DNA from: Paracoccaceae bacterium
GTDB taxonomy: Bacteria; Pseudomonadota; Alphaproteobacteria; Rhodobacterales; Rhodobacteraceae
Assembly (NCBI GenBank): GCA_021296235.1
Contig: JAGWAS010000001.1
Location: 124,001-188,000 of the forward strand
Reading direction: 5' to 3'
Length of the DNA: 64,000 nt
The translations under genes were made by a program, and so were the position numbers. A model generated the notes under the pieces. It was not told the origin of the DNA and made no database searches. It saw nothing but the letters and a program-made list of their open reading frames with translations. Below, piece after piece: positions 8,996 to 17,943 of this stretch; positions within the stretch are counted from its first letter, which is position 1; each line of letters starts with the position of its first letter.

Positions 8996-9817
8996 CTACA
9001 GTGCGAGTGCGCGCAGCAGTCGAGCCCGCCGCCTCGGAATCGAACTTATCTCCAATCCCGTGAACACGTGCAGTGTGGAAAGGTCGCGGTCAACCACAGC
9101 ATGATCGGAAACCCAGCCACCCATTCCCAAATACGATTTCAGCAACGGAGGCATCTTCAGCATTGCCGCCCTGCGGTTTGCCTTTCTGTTGCGAAGCAGT
9201 GAACCAAACCGGAACACGCGCGGTGCCTTGACCTTCGGCAACCACCTTTTCGGTGCAAGGTGCCTCTCCCGCAAAAGTGCGAATGCATCAAGATGTGACT
9301 CTACGTCGATCCCTTCGAATGAGGAACAACCGAACAGCATTTCCACCCCGTTCTCGTCGACGAACTTTGCCATGGCTCCCCAAGCCAACCGCATAATGGC
9401 CGGATCTGCAATTCCGGGCCGAATGCAGAACCTCCCCATCTCAACCATCGGCCGATCGAATGACCTGAGGTTGGAAAGCCCGTAATATTTCGCGGAGTAG
9501 GTGTTGTTCAGTTCCATCCCGCCACTCAACACCATCAGGCGAAAACAGCAAACCAGTTCCCCGGAACTGATGTTCCTGATGAGCACGTGAATGCACCGGT
9601 CATCGAATTCGTCCCGGTCAAGCGCCTGCGGGTCGAGATTTACCCCGCGCTTGGCGCGAAACGCCAAATGCCGCAGGCGTTGGGCGTCCTCGACATCCTG
9701 CAGGGTCAATGCGTATTTCACAAGGTACTTGGAATTTCTCAAGCTTCCGATTCCGCATGCCAAGTCGACCAGCCTTCCCTGCGGCGGGTCAAGACTTGAT
9801 ATTGCCTTGTGCAACAA
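8996..9817 (-). CDS. olsB: L-ornithine N(alpha)-acyltransferase (GNAT fold)
   Basis: About 270 residues of the OlsB-type GNAT acyltransferase family, which moves a 3-hydroxyacyl group from acyl carrier protein to ornithine to make lyso-ornithine lipid. Supporting segments are [10 protein letters not shown] near residue 45, [11 protein letters not shown] in the middle and the C-terminal [19 protein letters not shown] containing the acyltransferase core. No ATG is available at the N-terminus; TTG at 9817 (or 9820) is the only early start, with AGGA some 12-14 bp upstream, so the start is uncertain. Only 25 bp separate it from the divergent msrB. A partner olsA is not in the window. Confidence 0.82.
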   Translation of the reverse strand: MLHKAISSLDPPQGRLVDLACGIGSLRNSKYLVKYALTLQDVEDAQRLRHLAFRAKRGVNLDPQALDRDEFDDRCIHVLIRNISSGELVCCFRLMVLSGGMELNNTYSAKYYGLSNLRSFDRPMVEMGRFCIRPGIADPAIMRLAWGAMAKFVDENGVEMLFGCSSFEGIDVESHLDAFALLRERHLAPKRWLPKVKAPRVFRFGSLLRNRKANRRAAMLKMPPLLKSYLGMGGWVSDHAVVDRDLSTLHVFTGLEISSIPRRRARLLRALAL

Positions 9818-9842
9818 ATTAAAACCGAATCCTGCTGAATTA

Positions 9843-10253
9843 ATGACAAGGACGCCAACATTGGATAAAAAAACTGTGAAATCCGACGCGGAATGGCGTG
9901 AACAGCTTTCGGATCTGGCCTACCGGGTTACCAGGAAAGCGGCAACCGAGCGCCCTTTCACACACGACGATTTTCCAAAAGCTGCAGGAATGTTTAAATG
10001 CGTGTGCTGCGAAGCCGATCTCTTCGATGCCGCTTCCAAGTTCGATTCCGGGACAGGATGGCCGTCCTTCTGGGAGCCGGCGGCCGGCGATACGATTGAG
10101 GAAAGGCCGGACCATTCGCTCTTTAGCAGGAGAACCGAAGTTGTCTGCAACCGGTGCGATGCACATCTTGGTCATGTCTTTCCGGATGGTCCCCAACCAA
10201 CAGGCCTGCGCTATTGCATCAACGGCGCTGCCCTGAAATTCGATCCCGAATAA
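9843..10253 (+). CDS. msrB: Peptide-methionine (R)-S-oxide reductase
   Basis: A 136-residue MsrB. Two zinc CXXC pairs are at Cys53/Cys56 and Cys102/Cys105, [10 protein letters not shown] sits at 71-80, [10 protein letters not shown] at 108-117, and the catalytic Cys125 is in [11 protein letters not shown]. It repairs oxidised methionine in the cytoplasm. The in-frame open region upstream of 9843 overlaps olsB and carries no MsrB sequence, so the ATG at 9843 is the start. A clear hairpin follows the stop codon. Confidence 0.95.
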   Translation: MTRTPTLDKKTVKSDAEWREQLSDLAYRVTRKAATERPFTHDDFPKAAGMFKCVCCEADLFDAASKFDSGTGWPSFWEPAAGDTIEERPDHSLFSRRTEVVCNRCDAHLGHVFPDGPQPTGLRYCINGAALKFDPE

Positions 10254-10274
10254 TCCGTTCGGGCGGCCCGGGTT

Positions 10275-10296
10275 CTTCCGGCAGCCATGCCGGAAG
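10275..10296 (+). terminator. Hairpin downstream of msrB, possible terminator
   Basis: Perfect 9-bp stem (CTTCCGGCA / TGCCGGAAG) with a 4-base GCCA loop, 21 bp after the msrB stop. It is followed only by a weak T tract (GGGAAGTTTG), so intrinsic termination is plausible but not certain. Confidence 0.5.
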
Positions 10297-10844
10297 GGAA
10301 GTTTGAGATGTTTGGTGCGAAGCTTGGCAGAGTTGTGTGAAAGCGCGTCTGCTGAAGGTTGAGAAAGTAACCACTGCATTCGGCCTTTGATGCTTGCCGG
10401 TTCCCGGACCGGTCCATCGCCTGCATTTCCTGAAATCCGTTTGTCAAACCGGACGTTCAAGCTCAAACCGTGTCGGGCACTGCATGTTGCCCCGCGTCCG
10501 GCGTTCCGAGGGAACCATGCCCTTGAACAAGGGTTTTCCTGATAACCGGCGCAAGGACGCCGCGACGCAATCCTCCACAGCCGCCTGCCCGGCTGGCGGG
10601 CGGATTTGCCGCTTCCAACCATTTCGTTGCCAACAGAGCCAAAGTTGCAGCCACCGGGCAGTGTGATCGTTGATTGCCGCCTGAACAGTTCCCACTCGGC
10701 TGTGGATGCGTTGGTTTGCCCCTCCGGATTGCCTGAAGGGATCCCGCCTGAACAATTGGTTCCGGCCAGAACACAGAATTGCGGATTCTGCCCCTTGAAC
10801 GCGACGGATCAGGAAACCGATACCGAGAGGAATTTGCGGGATGG
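10297..10844. other. Gene-free stretch between msrB and bamE
   Basis: About 550 bp with no open frame that looks like a protein. Frames on the minus strand (for example 10463-10906) run into bamE in the wrong frame and read as low-complexity Arg/Pro/Gly sequence. A GC-rich imperfect hairpin (CCGCCTGCC...GGCGGGCGG) lies near 10579-10601. It may hold a decayed gene; I cannot identify one. Confidence 0.4.
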
Positions 10845-11303
10845 CTACCTGGCAAAGGCCCTTGTAGGATCAATCCGACCCAAGCCGCGCATGATCTGGT
10901 CAACAAATGTCAGGCGGCCGACATTCGTTTCGGTAACCCGGCGGGAGATGGCAACCGTTCGACCGTCGCGCAGCGCGAATTTCTCAATGTTGGATACGGT
11001 TCCTGTCTCGTCGAATGAAATCGCCAAAACCTGACGTTCGACTTCCTTGGCCTCCTTGTATCCATCCTGACGAAACCGGCTGCTTACAAAATACCAAGCC
11101 TCGCCATATGTGTCGTTTGTTGTCATCGGAGTTCCGGTGATCTCCAGAACCTCCTCGCGATTTGCAACCCCAACCTCCAAACTCTCCAGTTCATCATCTG
11201 GTGGGATAAAGCCGTGATTGGTGTAAATTGGTGAACACGCAATCGCGAGGATCAACAGAACGAATGCGGCTTGCAATTTGCTGAATTGGGTCAAATGACG
11301 CAT
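10845..11303 (-). CDS. bamE: Outer membrane protein assembly factor BamE (SmpA/OmlA family lipoprotein)
   Basis: A 152-residue SmpA/OmlA domain lipoprotein. The ATG at 11303 starts a signal peptide with a hydrophobic core (FVLLILAIA) ending in a cysteine (AIAC, about residue 21), then YTNHGFIPPDDELESLEVG, the usual BamE opening, and ITGTPMTTNDTYGEAWYFVSS in the core. It helps the BAM complex insert beta-barrel proteins into the outer membrane. The open frame continues upstream to 11453 but without signal-peptide character. It is divergent from yceD with about 200 bp between them. The lipobox is slightly atypical (Ala at -3). Confidence 0.87.
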   Translation of the reverse strand: MRHLTQFSKLQAAFVLLILAIACSPIYTNHGFIPPDDELESLEVGVANREEVLEITGTPMTTNDTYGEAWYFVSSRFRQDGYKEAKEVERQVLAISFDETGTVSNIEKFALRDGRTVAISRRVTETNVGRLTFVDQIMRGLGRIDPTRAFAR

Positions 11304-11501
11304 CAGTTCCGTTCTCCGCTGCCATTGAACTGCACAGCCAATTGCAGCAATTCCTGCCGCAAGTCCAGCCTCATGACGCCTCTTGTCTTTGGTCGGCCCG
11401 AACTTGTGGTCGGACAGCAGGTCAACATGCGGGTTGAAACCCATGTCCAACAATTGTAACGCTTGGTTGTGACCGGCTTTGGCACACCGACACAGAATTC
11501 G

Positions 11502-12074
11502 ATGAACGAGCAGTCAGCCCACCAATCAGAAGGCGTATTCGCGGCACACAGCAGTTGGTCGCTGAATGTCGCTGATTTAAGTGTCAGTGCCCCCTGCGGC
11601 TTCAATTGCCTGCCCGGAAAACAGATTCTTGGAAGGTTGGCCGGGGAAATTTCGGCCCGATCGGTGTCAAAATTTGCTTTCCGAGGTGAAGTCCAGGCAG
11701 TTTCGCCAGAAGAATGGCATTTGAGCGGCCGGCTCAGCGCAACCGTAGTTCAGCAATGCGTTGTTTCACTTGGCGACGTAAGGACCCGAATCGACGTTTC
11801 AATCAAGAGACGGTTTCTTGCCGATCAGGATAGGGTCTATCCAGGCCTCGAATGCCCCGTTCCCAACGACGATACCGTCGAATTGCTCAGTTCCGTGATC
11901 GACTTGTACGGGCTGACACGTGAGGTGCTGCTCTTGGAAATTCCAAGCTATCCGCGCTTGGAAGGTGCCACTGTACCGGATTCGGGCGGTTCAAATTCAG
12001 GTCAAGATCAGGATCAGACGGACGGGCATCCGTTTGCGGTTCTTTCGGAATTTCGAGAACGGATGGCAAAGTAA
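11502..12074 (+). CDS. yceD: YceD/DUF177 family protein
   Basis: A 190-residue DUF177 protein. The core ATVVQQCVVSLGDVRTRID matches the family signature around its conserved Cys, with DDTVELLSSVIDLYGLTREV and LEIPSYPR in the C-terminal part. YceD is encoded beside rpmF in most bacteria and has been linked to 23S rRNA or ribosome biogenesis; the molecular role is not settled. ATG at 11502 is preferred; a TTG at 11463 in the same frame is possible. rpmF follows after 122 bp. Confidence 0.85.
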   Translation: MNEQSAHQSEGVFAAHSSWSLNVADLSVSAPCGFNCLPGKQILGRLAGEISARSVSKFAFRGEVQAVSPEEWHLSGRLSATVVQQCVVSLGDVRTRIDVSIKRRFLADQDRVYPGLECPVPNDDTVELLSSVIDLYGLTREVLLLEIPSYPRLEGATVPDSGGSNSGQDQDQTDGHPFAVLSEFRERMAK

Positions 12075-12196
12075 TCAAAATTTGGTTTGCGCGATTCCGA
12101 ATAGAGTGTATTGTGCCGTGCCCTGCCTGATGCGTTCCGCAGGCACAAGGGCAACATCATTGAGCGGCGGCAATCCTTAGGCAACAGGTTCAATTT

Positions 12197-12397
12197 ATGG
12201 CTGTACAACAGAACAAAGTGTCACCGTCGCGACGGAACAAACGGCGTTCCCACGATGCATTGAGCGCAATCAACCACTCAGAGTGCGCTGATTGTGGTGA
12301 ATTGAAATTGCCACACCACGTTTGTCCGTCCTGCGGTCATTATAACGGTCGACAGGTCGTCCAGCAGATTGAGGAAGACTTAGACGACGCGGAATGA
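12197..12397 (+). CDS. rpmF: 50S ribosomal protein L32
   Basis: A 66-residue basic protein starting [20 protein letters not shown], the standard L32 N-terminus, with two CXXC zinc pairs (CADC and CPSC) in the middle and an acidic tail. It is a component of the large ribosomal subunit. It lies between yceD and plsX, the usual bacterial order, with 25 bp to the likely plsX start. Confidence 0.97.
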   Translation: MAVQQNKVSPSRRNKRRSHDALSAINHSECADCGELKLPHHVCPSCGHYNGRQVVQQIEEDLDDAE

Positions 12398-12422
12398 ACC
12401 GCCCGCAAGTTTGTCTCTTGAA

Positions 12423-13472
12423 ATGTCGATCAGTCAACAGCTTGACGGAGATGGCGCGGACCATATCGTGATATCGATTGATGCGATGGGTGGTGACCGC
12501 GGGCCCGGAGCCGTATTGGCCGGAATGGCCAAGGCGGTCAAACTTCACCCGAAAATCAAATACGTCGTGCATGGGGACAGCACGTATTTGGCCCCAAGGA
12601 TTCATAAGCGCCGCCGTCTGAACGACAGATGCGAGTTGCGTCATTCCGACGAAGTGGTTGAGATGTCCTCCATCCCGAGCAGCGTTGTGCGCAATGGCCA
12701 GCGAACGTCCATGTGGTCGGCAATTGATGCCGTGCGCAACGGAGAGGCTCAAGCAGCCGTGTCATGCGGCAACACCGGTGCATTGATGGCGCTGTCGATG
12801 CTGCGGCTGCGGCGGGCGGAAGGTACAAAGAGGCCGGCGATCGCTTGCCATTGGCCATCCAGAAACCGCACGGGCTTCTCCATACTTCTTGATGTTGGAG
12901 CCGACATCAAGGCGGATGAGCAGGATCTCAGGAACTTTGCCGTGTTGGGCGCAGAATACGCCCGGGTCGGAATGGGGCTCGAAATGCCTCGGGTGGGATT
13001 GCTCAATATCGGAAAGGAAACATTCAAGGGCAGGAAAGAGATCAGGGCCGCCAATGACCTGATTTCCGAGGATGCCGTCGAGCAGCGCTTCAATTATGTC
13101 GGCTATGTTGAAGGGAGCGACATTACCGCAGACGCAGCCGATGTCTTTGTAACCGACGGATACACCGGCAACGCAATGATCAAATCGGTTGAGGGAACTG
13201 CCGCATTGATCGGGGAGTTCCTCAAGGAAGCCTTCAACTACACATTCCTGTCGCGCATAGGCGCACTTTTTGCCCTGACTTCTCTGCGTCGTCTGGCCAA
13301 GCGGATTGACCCCCGTCGGGTCAATGGCGGCGTGTTCCTCGGGCTCAATGGCACAGTTGTGAAGTCGCACGGGAGCGCCGATGCCGTAGGGGTCGCGGCG
13401 GCCATTGATTTGGCTGCCCGCCTGTCGATGCCGGGCCCGTTGCCTAACACCGCCGACCAGCACGATGCTTAG
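12423..13472 (+). CDS. plsX: Phosphate acyltransferase PlsX
   Basis: A 349-residue enzyme that converts acyl-ACP to acyl-phosphate for phospholipid synthesis, peripheral at the membrane. The family start ISIDAMGGDRGP is at about residues 18-29; SCGNTGALM and LLNIGKETFKG follow, and VTDGYTGNAMIKSVEG marks the C-terminal half. ATG at 12423 is chosen; a TTG at 12411 would add four residues. It precedes fabH by 36 bp, the common plsX-fabH pairing that links phospholipid and fatty acid initiation. Confidence 0.95.
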   Translation: MSISQQLDGDGADHIVISIDAMGGDRGPGAVLAGMAKAVKLHPKIKYVVHGDSTYLAPRIHKRRRLNDRCELRHSDEVVEMSSIPSSVVRNGQRTSMWSAIDAVRNGEAQAAVSCGNTGALMALSMLRLRRAEGTKRPAIACHWPSRNRTGFSILLDVGADIKADEQDLRNFAVLGAEYARVGMGLEMPRVGLLNIGKETFKGRKEIRAANDLISEDAVEQRFNYVGYVEGSDITADAADVFVTDGYTGNAMIKSVEGTAALIGEFLKEAFNYTFLSRIGALFALTSLRRLAKRIDPRRVNGGVFLGLNGTVVKSHGSADAVGVAAAIDLAARLSMPGPLPNTADQHDA

Positions 13473-13508
13473 GCACTGACGACACGGGCAATAGGGACAT
13501 TTTGGATC

Positions 13509-14486
13509 ATGGCGCAACTCAGATCGATCATCACGGGTGTTGGCCACTATCTTCCGACTCGCGTTGTTCCGAATTGCGAATTTGAGGACTTTCTCGACAC
13601 CACCGACGAATGGATCACCACCCGGACCGGTATACGAACCCGCCATTTTGCGGCCAAAGGAGAGACCGCCTCCGATATGGCCATTGCGGCGGCGCGAGAG
13701 GCACTGCAGGACAGTGGAACCGATGCAAACGACATTGACGGAATTGTGCTGGCGACATCAACTCCGGACAACACCTTCCCGTCGACCGCCACTGCCGTCC
13801 AGGCAGGACTTGGCATTTCCGGTGGTTTCGCCTTCGATGTTCAGGCGGTCTGTGCGGGCTTCATATATGCCTTGGTGAACGCCAATGCCCTGTTGACGGC
13901 AGGAGAGGCTCGGCGGATTCTTGTGATCGGCACCGAAACGTTTTCCCGGATTCTCGACATGACGGACAGGGGAACTTGCATCCTGTTTGGGGACGGTGCC
14001 GGTGCAATTGTGCTCGAAGCGGTCAATTCGGATGGGAATCCGAATGAACGCGGCATCCTTGCTTCAAAGATTCGTTCGAACGGAAAATACAGGGACCTGC
14101 TCTACGTGGACGGCGGCGTGTCGACAACGCAAACGGCAGGGCATCTTCGAATGAACGGCAGGGAGGTATTCCGCCATGCCGTCGACAAGCTCACCGGAGC
14201 CGCAACGGAGGCACTTGGGGATTTGGGACTGACACCTCAAGATGTCGACGTGGTCATTCCGCATCAGGCGAATCAACGCATCATTGCGGCAACGACCAAG
14301 AAACTGGGCATTTCGGACAAACGGGTTGTTACAACCGTCGACAGACACGGCAACACGTCCGCAGCATCGATCCCGCTGGCATTTCATGCCGCGAAATCAG
14401 AAGGGATGGTGAAAGAGGGAGATATTGTCCTGACCAAGGCCATCGGGGGCGGCCTGACTTGGGGAGCCGTCGTGCTGCGTTGGTGA
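13509..14486 (+). CDS. fabH: Beta-ketoacyl-ACP synthase III
   Basis: A 325-residue thiolase-fold enzyme that condenses acetyl-CoA with malonyl-ACP to begin fatty acid synthesis. The catalytic triad is visible: Cys115 in AVCAGFIYAL, His252 in VIPHQANQRII and Asn282 in HGNTSAAS. Length and N-terminus (MAQLRSIITGVGHYLP) match the family. Last gene of the yceD-rpmF-plsX-fabH run before a 550-bp gap. Confidence 0.96.
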   Translation: MAQLRSIITGVGHYLPTRVVPNCEFEDFLDTTDEWITTRTGIRTRHFAAKGETASDMAIAAAREALQDSGTDANDIDGIVLATSTPDNTFPSTATAVQAGLGISGGFAFDVQAVCAGFIYALVNANALLTAGEARRILVIGTETFSRILDMTDRGTCILFGDGAGAIVLEAVNSDGNPNERGILASKIRSNGKYRDLLYVDGGVSTTQTAGHLRMNGREVFRHAVDKLTGAATEALGDLGLTPQDVDVVIPHQANQRIIAATTKKLGISDKRVVTTVDRHGNTSAASIPLAFHAAKSEGMVKEGDIVLTKAIGGGLTWGAVVLRW

Positions 14487-14965
14487 CGGAACAGACCAAC
14501 GAGAACTGGAATCACACCGTTTTGGCCCGGAGCCCCCGCTCATTCGGGGCAATCGCGACATTCAGGCATCAGACAGTTTGCACCCGCTCGCCAGTTCGGA
14601 GCGGCACGATTCTTAGAACCACGACCCATTATTCCAAGAATTGGGACATATCTGCCGTTTTGCGGCGCCTCCGGAAACAACTTGAATTCGATATACCTTC
14701 AGCCAGCCATTTGAACTTGCGAAGAAAACCAATTCCGACGGAATTCCTCGAGTCGTGGCAACCGGACGTTGCTGCTTGCGATTCCAGGTGCCGGTTACGC
14801 AAGGAACCTGGAAAGCGCTCGAAACCTCGGTGGTGCGGAATTTCCTCTTGATTGTGAGGAAGGTGTCCGACCGGATGTCAAATGAACGCTGTATCGGACG
14901 TAAGCCGTGAATCAACCCGCGAACCGGGTTCAGCAACAGATGTCCTGCCCGCTTGTGCAATGTGC
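14487..14965. other. Gene-free stretch between fabH and ihfA
   Basis: No credible gene on either strand. A weak hairpin (GCCCC...GGGGC near 14532-14550) may end the fabH transcript, and an 8-bp inverted repeat (TTCCAGGT...ACCTGGAA) lies near 14783-14815. The open frames here (for example 14613-15068, minus) look like random translation. Confidence 0.4.
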
Positions 14966-14994
14966 TTGTCAATTGCGGTAGCCTCGGCGATAAT
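14966..14994 (+). promoter_or_regulatory. Sigma-70 type promoter for ihfA
   Basis: TTGTCA at 14966-14971 and GATAAT at 14989-14994 with an exact 17-bp spacer, placed about 40 bp before the ihfA start. Each hexamer is one mismatch from consensus. Found by eye. Confidence 0.6.
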
Positions 14995-15033
14995 TGTCGC
15001 AATCGGTAGTGGCGGTCAGGACATGGAGGAACA

Positions 15034-15330
15034 TTGAGACCTATAACGAAAACTAGGGCCGACCTCACGAATGCGGTCTACAGAAGTGTCGGGCTGTCCA
15101 GAAGTGACTGTGCCAGAATGGTCGAGGATGTCCTTGAAATCATGTCGGATGCCATCATAAGGGGGGATGACGTCAAGATATCGGGTTTTGGAATCTTTGA
15201 GGTACGCGACAAACGGGAGCGGATCGGAAGAAACCCCAAGACGGGTGTCTCTGCCAAAATCACAGCGCGCAGGGTTCTGACCTTCCGACCGTCCATCGTC
15301 CTCAAGAAAAAGGTCAACTCCGGAAAGTGA
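15034..15330 (+). CDS. ihfA: Integration host factor subunit alpha
   Basis: A 98-residue HU/IHF-family DNA-bending protein. TRADLTNAVYRSVGLSR, VKISGFGIFEVRDKRERIG and RNPKTG (the DNA-intercalating arm) identify IHF-alpha, and the chain ends with FRPSIVLKKKV. It partners IHF-beta in nucleoid structure and recombination. The start is TTG at 15034, with GGAGGA 5 bp upstream; an ATG at 15023 is closed after four codons, and no other ATG precedes the conserved domain. Its own promoter is at 14966-14994. merR follows 11 bp later. Confidence 0.95.
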   Translation: MRPITKTRADLTNAVYRSVGLSRSDCARMVEDVLEIMSDAIIRGDDVKISGFGIFEVRDKRERIGRNPKTGVSAKITARRVLTFRPSIVLKKKVNSGK

Positions 15331-15341
15331 TCCGGAGAGCG

Positions 15342-16067
15342 ATGTCAGAGAACGACAAATCTGAAGACGCCTTCCGAACCATTGCCGAGGTCAGTTCCAT
15401 ACTGGGTGTCGAACAACACGCACTCCGGTATTGGGAAAGCCAATTCAAGCAGGTCAGCCCCGTAAGGCGCAGAGGAAACCGGCGGCTCTATCGCCCGTCC
15501 GACATCAATCTGATTGCCGGGCTAAGGAAACTGCTGCATGAGGACAATCATACGCTGAAAGCGGCACAGAAGTTCCTCGACAAAATGGGAACGGAACACG
15601 TTGCCTCACTTGGAGCGGAGTTCCTGCATGGCGCTGGATCGCCCGGAAACACACCTAAAGCCAGCGAGCAGGAGCCGACGGGCCCGGCGGGCAGCCGCGA
15701 TGCGGCCGACGAGGCCGTTGCCTCATCCGAACCGGATGACACAGCTTCGCCCGAATCCAAATCCGTCACCTCGGTAAGCACTGTCGGGGGGGAACCTGGC
15801 ACTGAAGCGGAACCGGTTTGCGAAGAGCTCGAAACTGAGACTCCCAAACAGAAACATCTGATCGAAGCCGCGGAAGAGGTGCTGGTCGTAAATCTGACGG
15901 TCAGGAACCGCAGTTATTCATTTTCAAGCAAAGTTGTCGGGGAATTGAGCCCGGCTGAGTTTGAGCACCTCAGGCAACTCGTTGGACGACTCGAAACCCT
16001 TCGCCGCGGGACCGAGGCTGACATCAAGCGCCTCCGTTCGAAATTTGGCCTTGCCTCCACTCCCTGA
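15342..16067 (+). CDS. MerR family transcriptional regulator
   Basis: A 241-residue regulator with an N-terminal MerR winged helix (FRTIAEVSSILGVEQHALRYW through RRLYRPSDINLIAGLRKLL, about residues 10-65), then a long Pro/Glu/Ser-rich low-complexity linker (about 90-170) and a helical C-terminal segment (EFEHLRQLVGRLETLRRG). It has no metal-binding cysteine pattern, unlike classical MerR. The linked position behind ihfA and before tRNA-Pro is a recurrent arrangement in Rhodobacterales; its ligand and targets are unknown. GGAGA precedes the ATG. Confidence 0.88.
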   Translation: MSENDKSEDAFRTIAEVSSILGVEQHALRYWESQFKQVSPVRRRGNRRLYRPSDINLIAGLRKLLHEDNHTLKAAQKFLDKMGTEHVASLGAEFLHGAGSPGNTPKASEQEPTGPAGSRDAADEAVASSEPDDTASPESKSVTSVSTVGGEPGTEAEPVCEELETETPKQKHLIEAAEEVLVVNLTVRNRSYSFSSKVVGELSPAEFEHLRQLVGRLETLRRGTEADIKRLRSKFGLASTP

Positions 16068-16091
16068 GTTTCACTAAGGATTGCGTTCGGT

Positions 16092-16169
16092 CGGGCCATA
16101 GCGCAGTTAGGTTAGCGCGTTCGTCTGGGGGGCGAAAGGTCGCGAGTTCAAATCTCGCTGGCCCGACCA
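16092..16169 (+). tRNA. tRNA-Pro(GGG)
   Basis: A 78-nt cloverleaf. The acceptor stem CGGGCCA pairs with TGGCCCG, the anticodon stem TTCGT/GCGAA encloses the loop CTGGGGG (anticodon GGG), the T arm carries GTTCAAATC, and discriminator A plus CCA is encoded. It starts 24 bp after the merR stop. Confidence 0.95.
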
Positions 16170-16212
16170 AACGGCGCACCACAGTAGATTCGGGCCGGGA
16201 AAGGTGCGCAAC

Positions 16213-17298
16213 ATGGACGCTCAACGCAACGGCGTGCTTGCGGATTTTCAGATCAGGGAACTTACCGAAAGCAAGGCCATTGGCTCCAATGCACCATTGG
16301 CCGAAGATCAGATTCAGCCGGCCAGCCTTGATCTTCGTTTGGGCCGCTATGCCTTCCGGGTGCGGTCATCCTTCTTGGCCGGCACCAACCGAACCGTCAG
16401 TGAGCGAATTGGCGAGTATGCGATGCACCGAATCGATCTGTCGAGCGGTGCCGTCATGGAAAAGGGCTGCGTCTACCTGGTCCAACTTCAGGAAGGATTG
16501 AATCTTGAACAATCCACCTGCGCTGCGGCGAATGCCAAATCGTCAACCGGCCGGCTGGACATACTCACACGCCTGATCGCCGATGGCGGAACGGAATTCG
16601 ACCGGATTGAACATGGCTATTGCGGACCGCTCTATGCGGAGGTCTGTCCACGTTCATTCTCGATCAAGGTGCGCACCGGCTCCCGGCTCAACCAAATCAG
16701 GTTCAGAATTGGCAATACCATGCTGTCCGATTCGGAATTGAGATGTGTTCATGATCAGCACAAGTTGGTTTCCGGTAATGCGTCAATTGACGGTGGATTG
16801 AGTTTTTCCGTCGATTTGCAGCGCCCCGACAATTTGGTCGGATATAAGGCCAGACCCCACGCGGGCATCATCGACATCGACAAAGTGGCTTCCTACCGGA
16901 TAGCCGAGTTCTGGGAGCCGGTTCTTGCCGACAGCGGACGCATTATCCTTGACCCCGGAACCTTCTACATACTGGTGAGCCGTCAATCTGTCTGCATCCC
17001 ACCGGGATATGCAGCCGAGATGATGCCATACACCGCAATGGCCGGCGAGTTTCGCGTGCACTACGCCGGATTCTTCGATCCTGGATTCGGTTTCATTGGC
17101 ACAGGAGGAGAAGGTTCGCGCGGCGTGCTGGAGGTAAGGTGTCATGAAGTCCCCTTCCTGCTCGAACATCGGCAGACTGTTGGCCGGTTGATTTTTGAGA
17201 GAATGTCGGCGCAACCAGCAAAGCCCTATGGCTCCAAAGGCGGTTCAAACTATCAGGGGCAGGATCTCAAACTGTCCAAGCACTTCATTCCGACCTAA
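16213..17298 (+). CDS. dcd: 2'-deoxycytidine 5'-triphosphate deaminase, double-length form
   Basis: A 361-residue dCTP deaminase of the long, two-domain type common in alphaproteobacteria; the usual enzyme is about 190 residues. Each half carries a dUTPase-like fold: the first has IQPASLDLRLG and KSSTGRLDILTRLI, the second DPGTFYILVSRQSVCIPPG and FFDPGFGFIG. It turns dCTP into dUTP, the source of dTMP. ATG at 16213 with an AAAGG site upstream is preferred over GTG at 16204. It converges with scpB with a 14-bp gap. Confidence 0.88.
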   Translation: MDAQRNGVLADFQIRELTESKAIGSNAPLAEDQIQPASLDLRLGRYAFRVRSSFLAGTNRTVSERIGEYAMHRIDLSSGAVMEKGCVYLVQLQEGLNLEQSTCAAANAKSSTGRLDILTRLIADGGTEFDRIEHGYCGPLYAEVCPRSFSIKVRTGSRLNQIRFRIGNTMLSDSELRCVHDQHKLVSGNASIDGGLSFSVDLQRPDNLVGYKARPHAGIIDIDKVASYRIAEFWEPVLADSGRIILDPGTFYILVSRQSVCIPPGYAAEMMPYTAMAGEFRVHYAGFFDPGFGFIGTGGEGSRGVLEVRCHEVPFLLEHRQTVGRLIFERMSAQPAKPYGSKGGSNYQGQDLKLSKHFIPT

Positions 17299-17312
17299 AC
17301 GTGTTCGCCGCG

Positions 17313-17942
17313 TCAGCTGGATTCGTCCCTGGCGTCTCCATCATCGTTGGAATTCGACTCCAATCCCGACAGAAATCCCTCCTCGGCCTGACCATCAAGA
17401 AGGCCAGCTTCGCGAAGTTCCTTCAGTCCGGGCAGATCGGATACCGATTCCAATCCGAAATGATCCAAGAACCTTCTGGTAACCAGGAAAGTTGCAGGAC
17501 GACCCGGCGTCTTTTTCCTGCGACCGATCCCAACCCAACCGATTTCAATCAGTTGGTCCAGGGTTCCCCTCGAAACCGAAACACCCCTGATTTCCTCTAT
17601 GTCCGCCCTTGTTGCCGGCTGATGATAGGCAATTATTGCCAGCGTCTCCAACGCGGCCCGAGAAAGACGTCGCGTTACCATCTTCTCGCGTTTCATCAGA
17701 TGACCAAGATCGGGTGCGGTCCGGAACGCCCAGGCGTCGCCCACCTTGACGACCCTCACTCCCCTGTCGGCATAACGTCCCGCAAGGCGCTCGATCGCCG
17801 CCCTAGCGTCAAAATCGTAGGGAATCCGAATCCGCAGTTCATTCAGGGTAACCGGCTCGGCGGAGGCGAACAGTATCGCCTCAACCATTCGCTCCTGCTC
17901 GAATTCGGCCAGAATGTCCGGGAGTTCTTCGTCTTGTTGCAT
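17313..17942 (-). CDS. scpB: Segregation and condensation protein B
   Basis: A 209-residue ScpB with two winged-helix domains: VEAILFASAEPVTLNEL near the N-terminus, the LSRAALETLAIIAYHQPATR signature, and RPATFLVTRRFLDHFGLES. It joins ScpA and SMC in chromosome condensation. The ATG at 17942 lies one base after the scpA stop; the open frame to 18077 is scpA in another frame. A short acidic tail (NSNDDGDARDESS) ends the protein. Confidence 0.93.
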   Translation of the reverse strand: MQQDEELPDILAEFEQERMVEAILFASAEPVTLNELRIRIPYDFDARAAIERLAGRYADRGVRVVKVGDAWAFRTAPDLGHLMKREKMVTRRLSRAALETLAIIAYHQPATRADIEEIRGVSVSRGTLDQLIEIGWVGIGRRKKTPGRPATFLVTRRFLDHFGLESVSDLPGLKELREAGLLDGQAEEGFLSGLESNSNDDGDARDESS

Positions 17943-17943
17943 G

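Noticed and set aside
12762-13646. 294-codon minus-strand frame
   Set aside because: Antisense to plsX and fabH; reads as low-similarity Arg/Pro/Gly-rich sequence.
14613-15068. 151-codon minus-strand frame between fabH and ihfA
   Set aside because: No domain or composition typical of a protein, and it covers the ihfA promoter and start.
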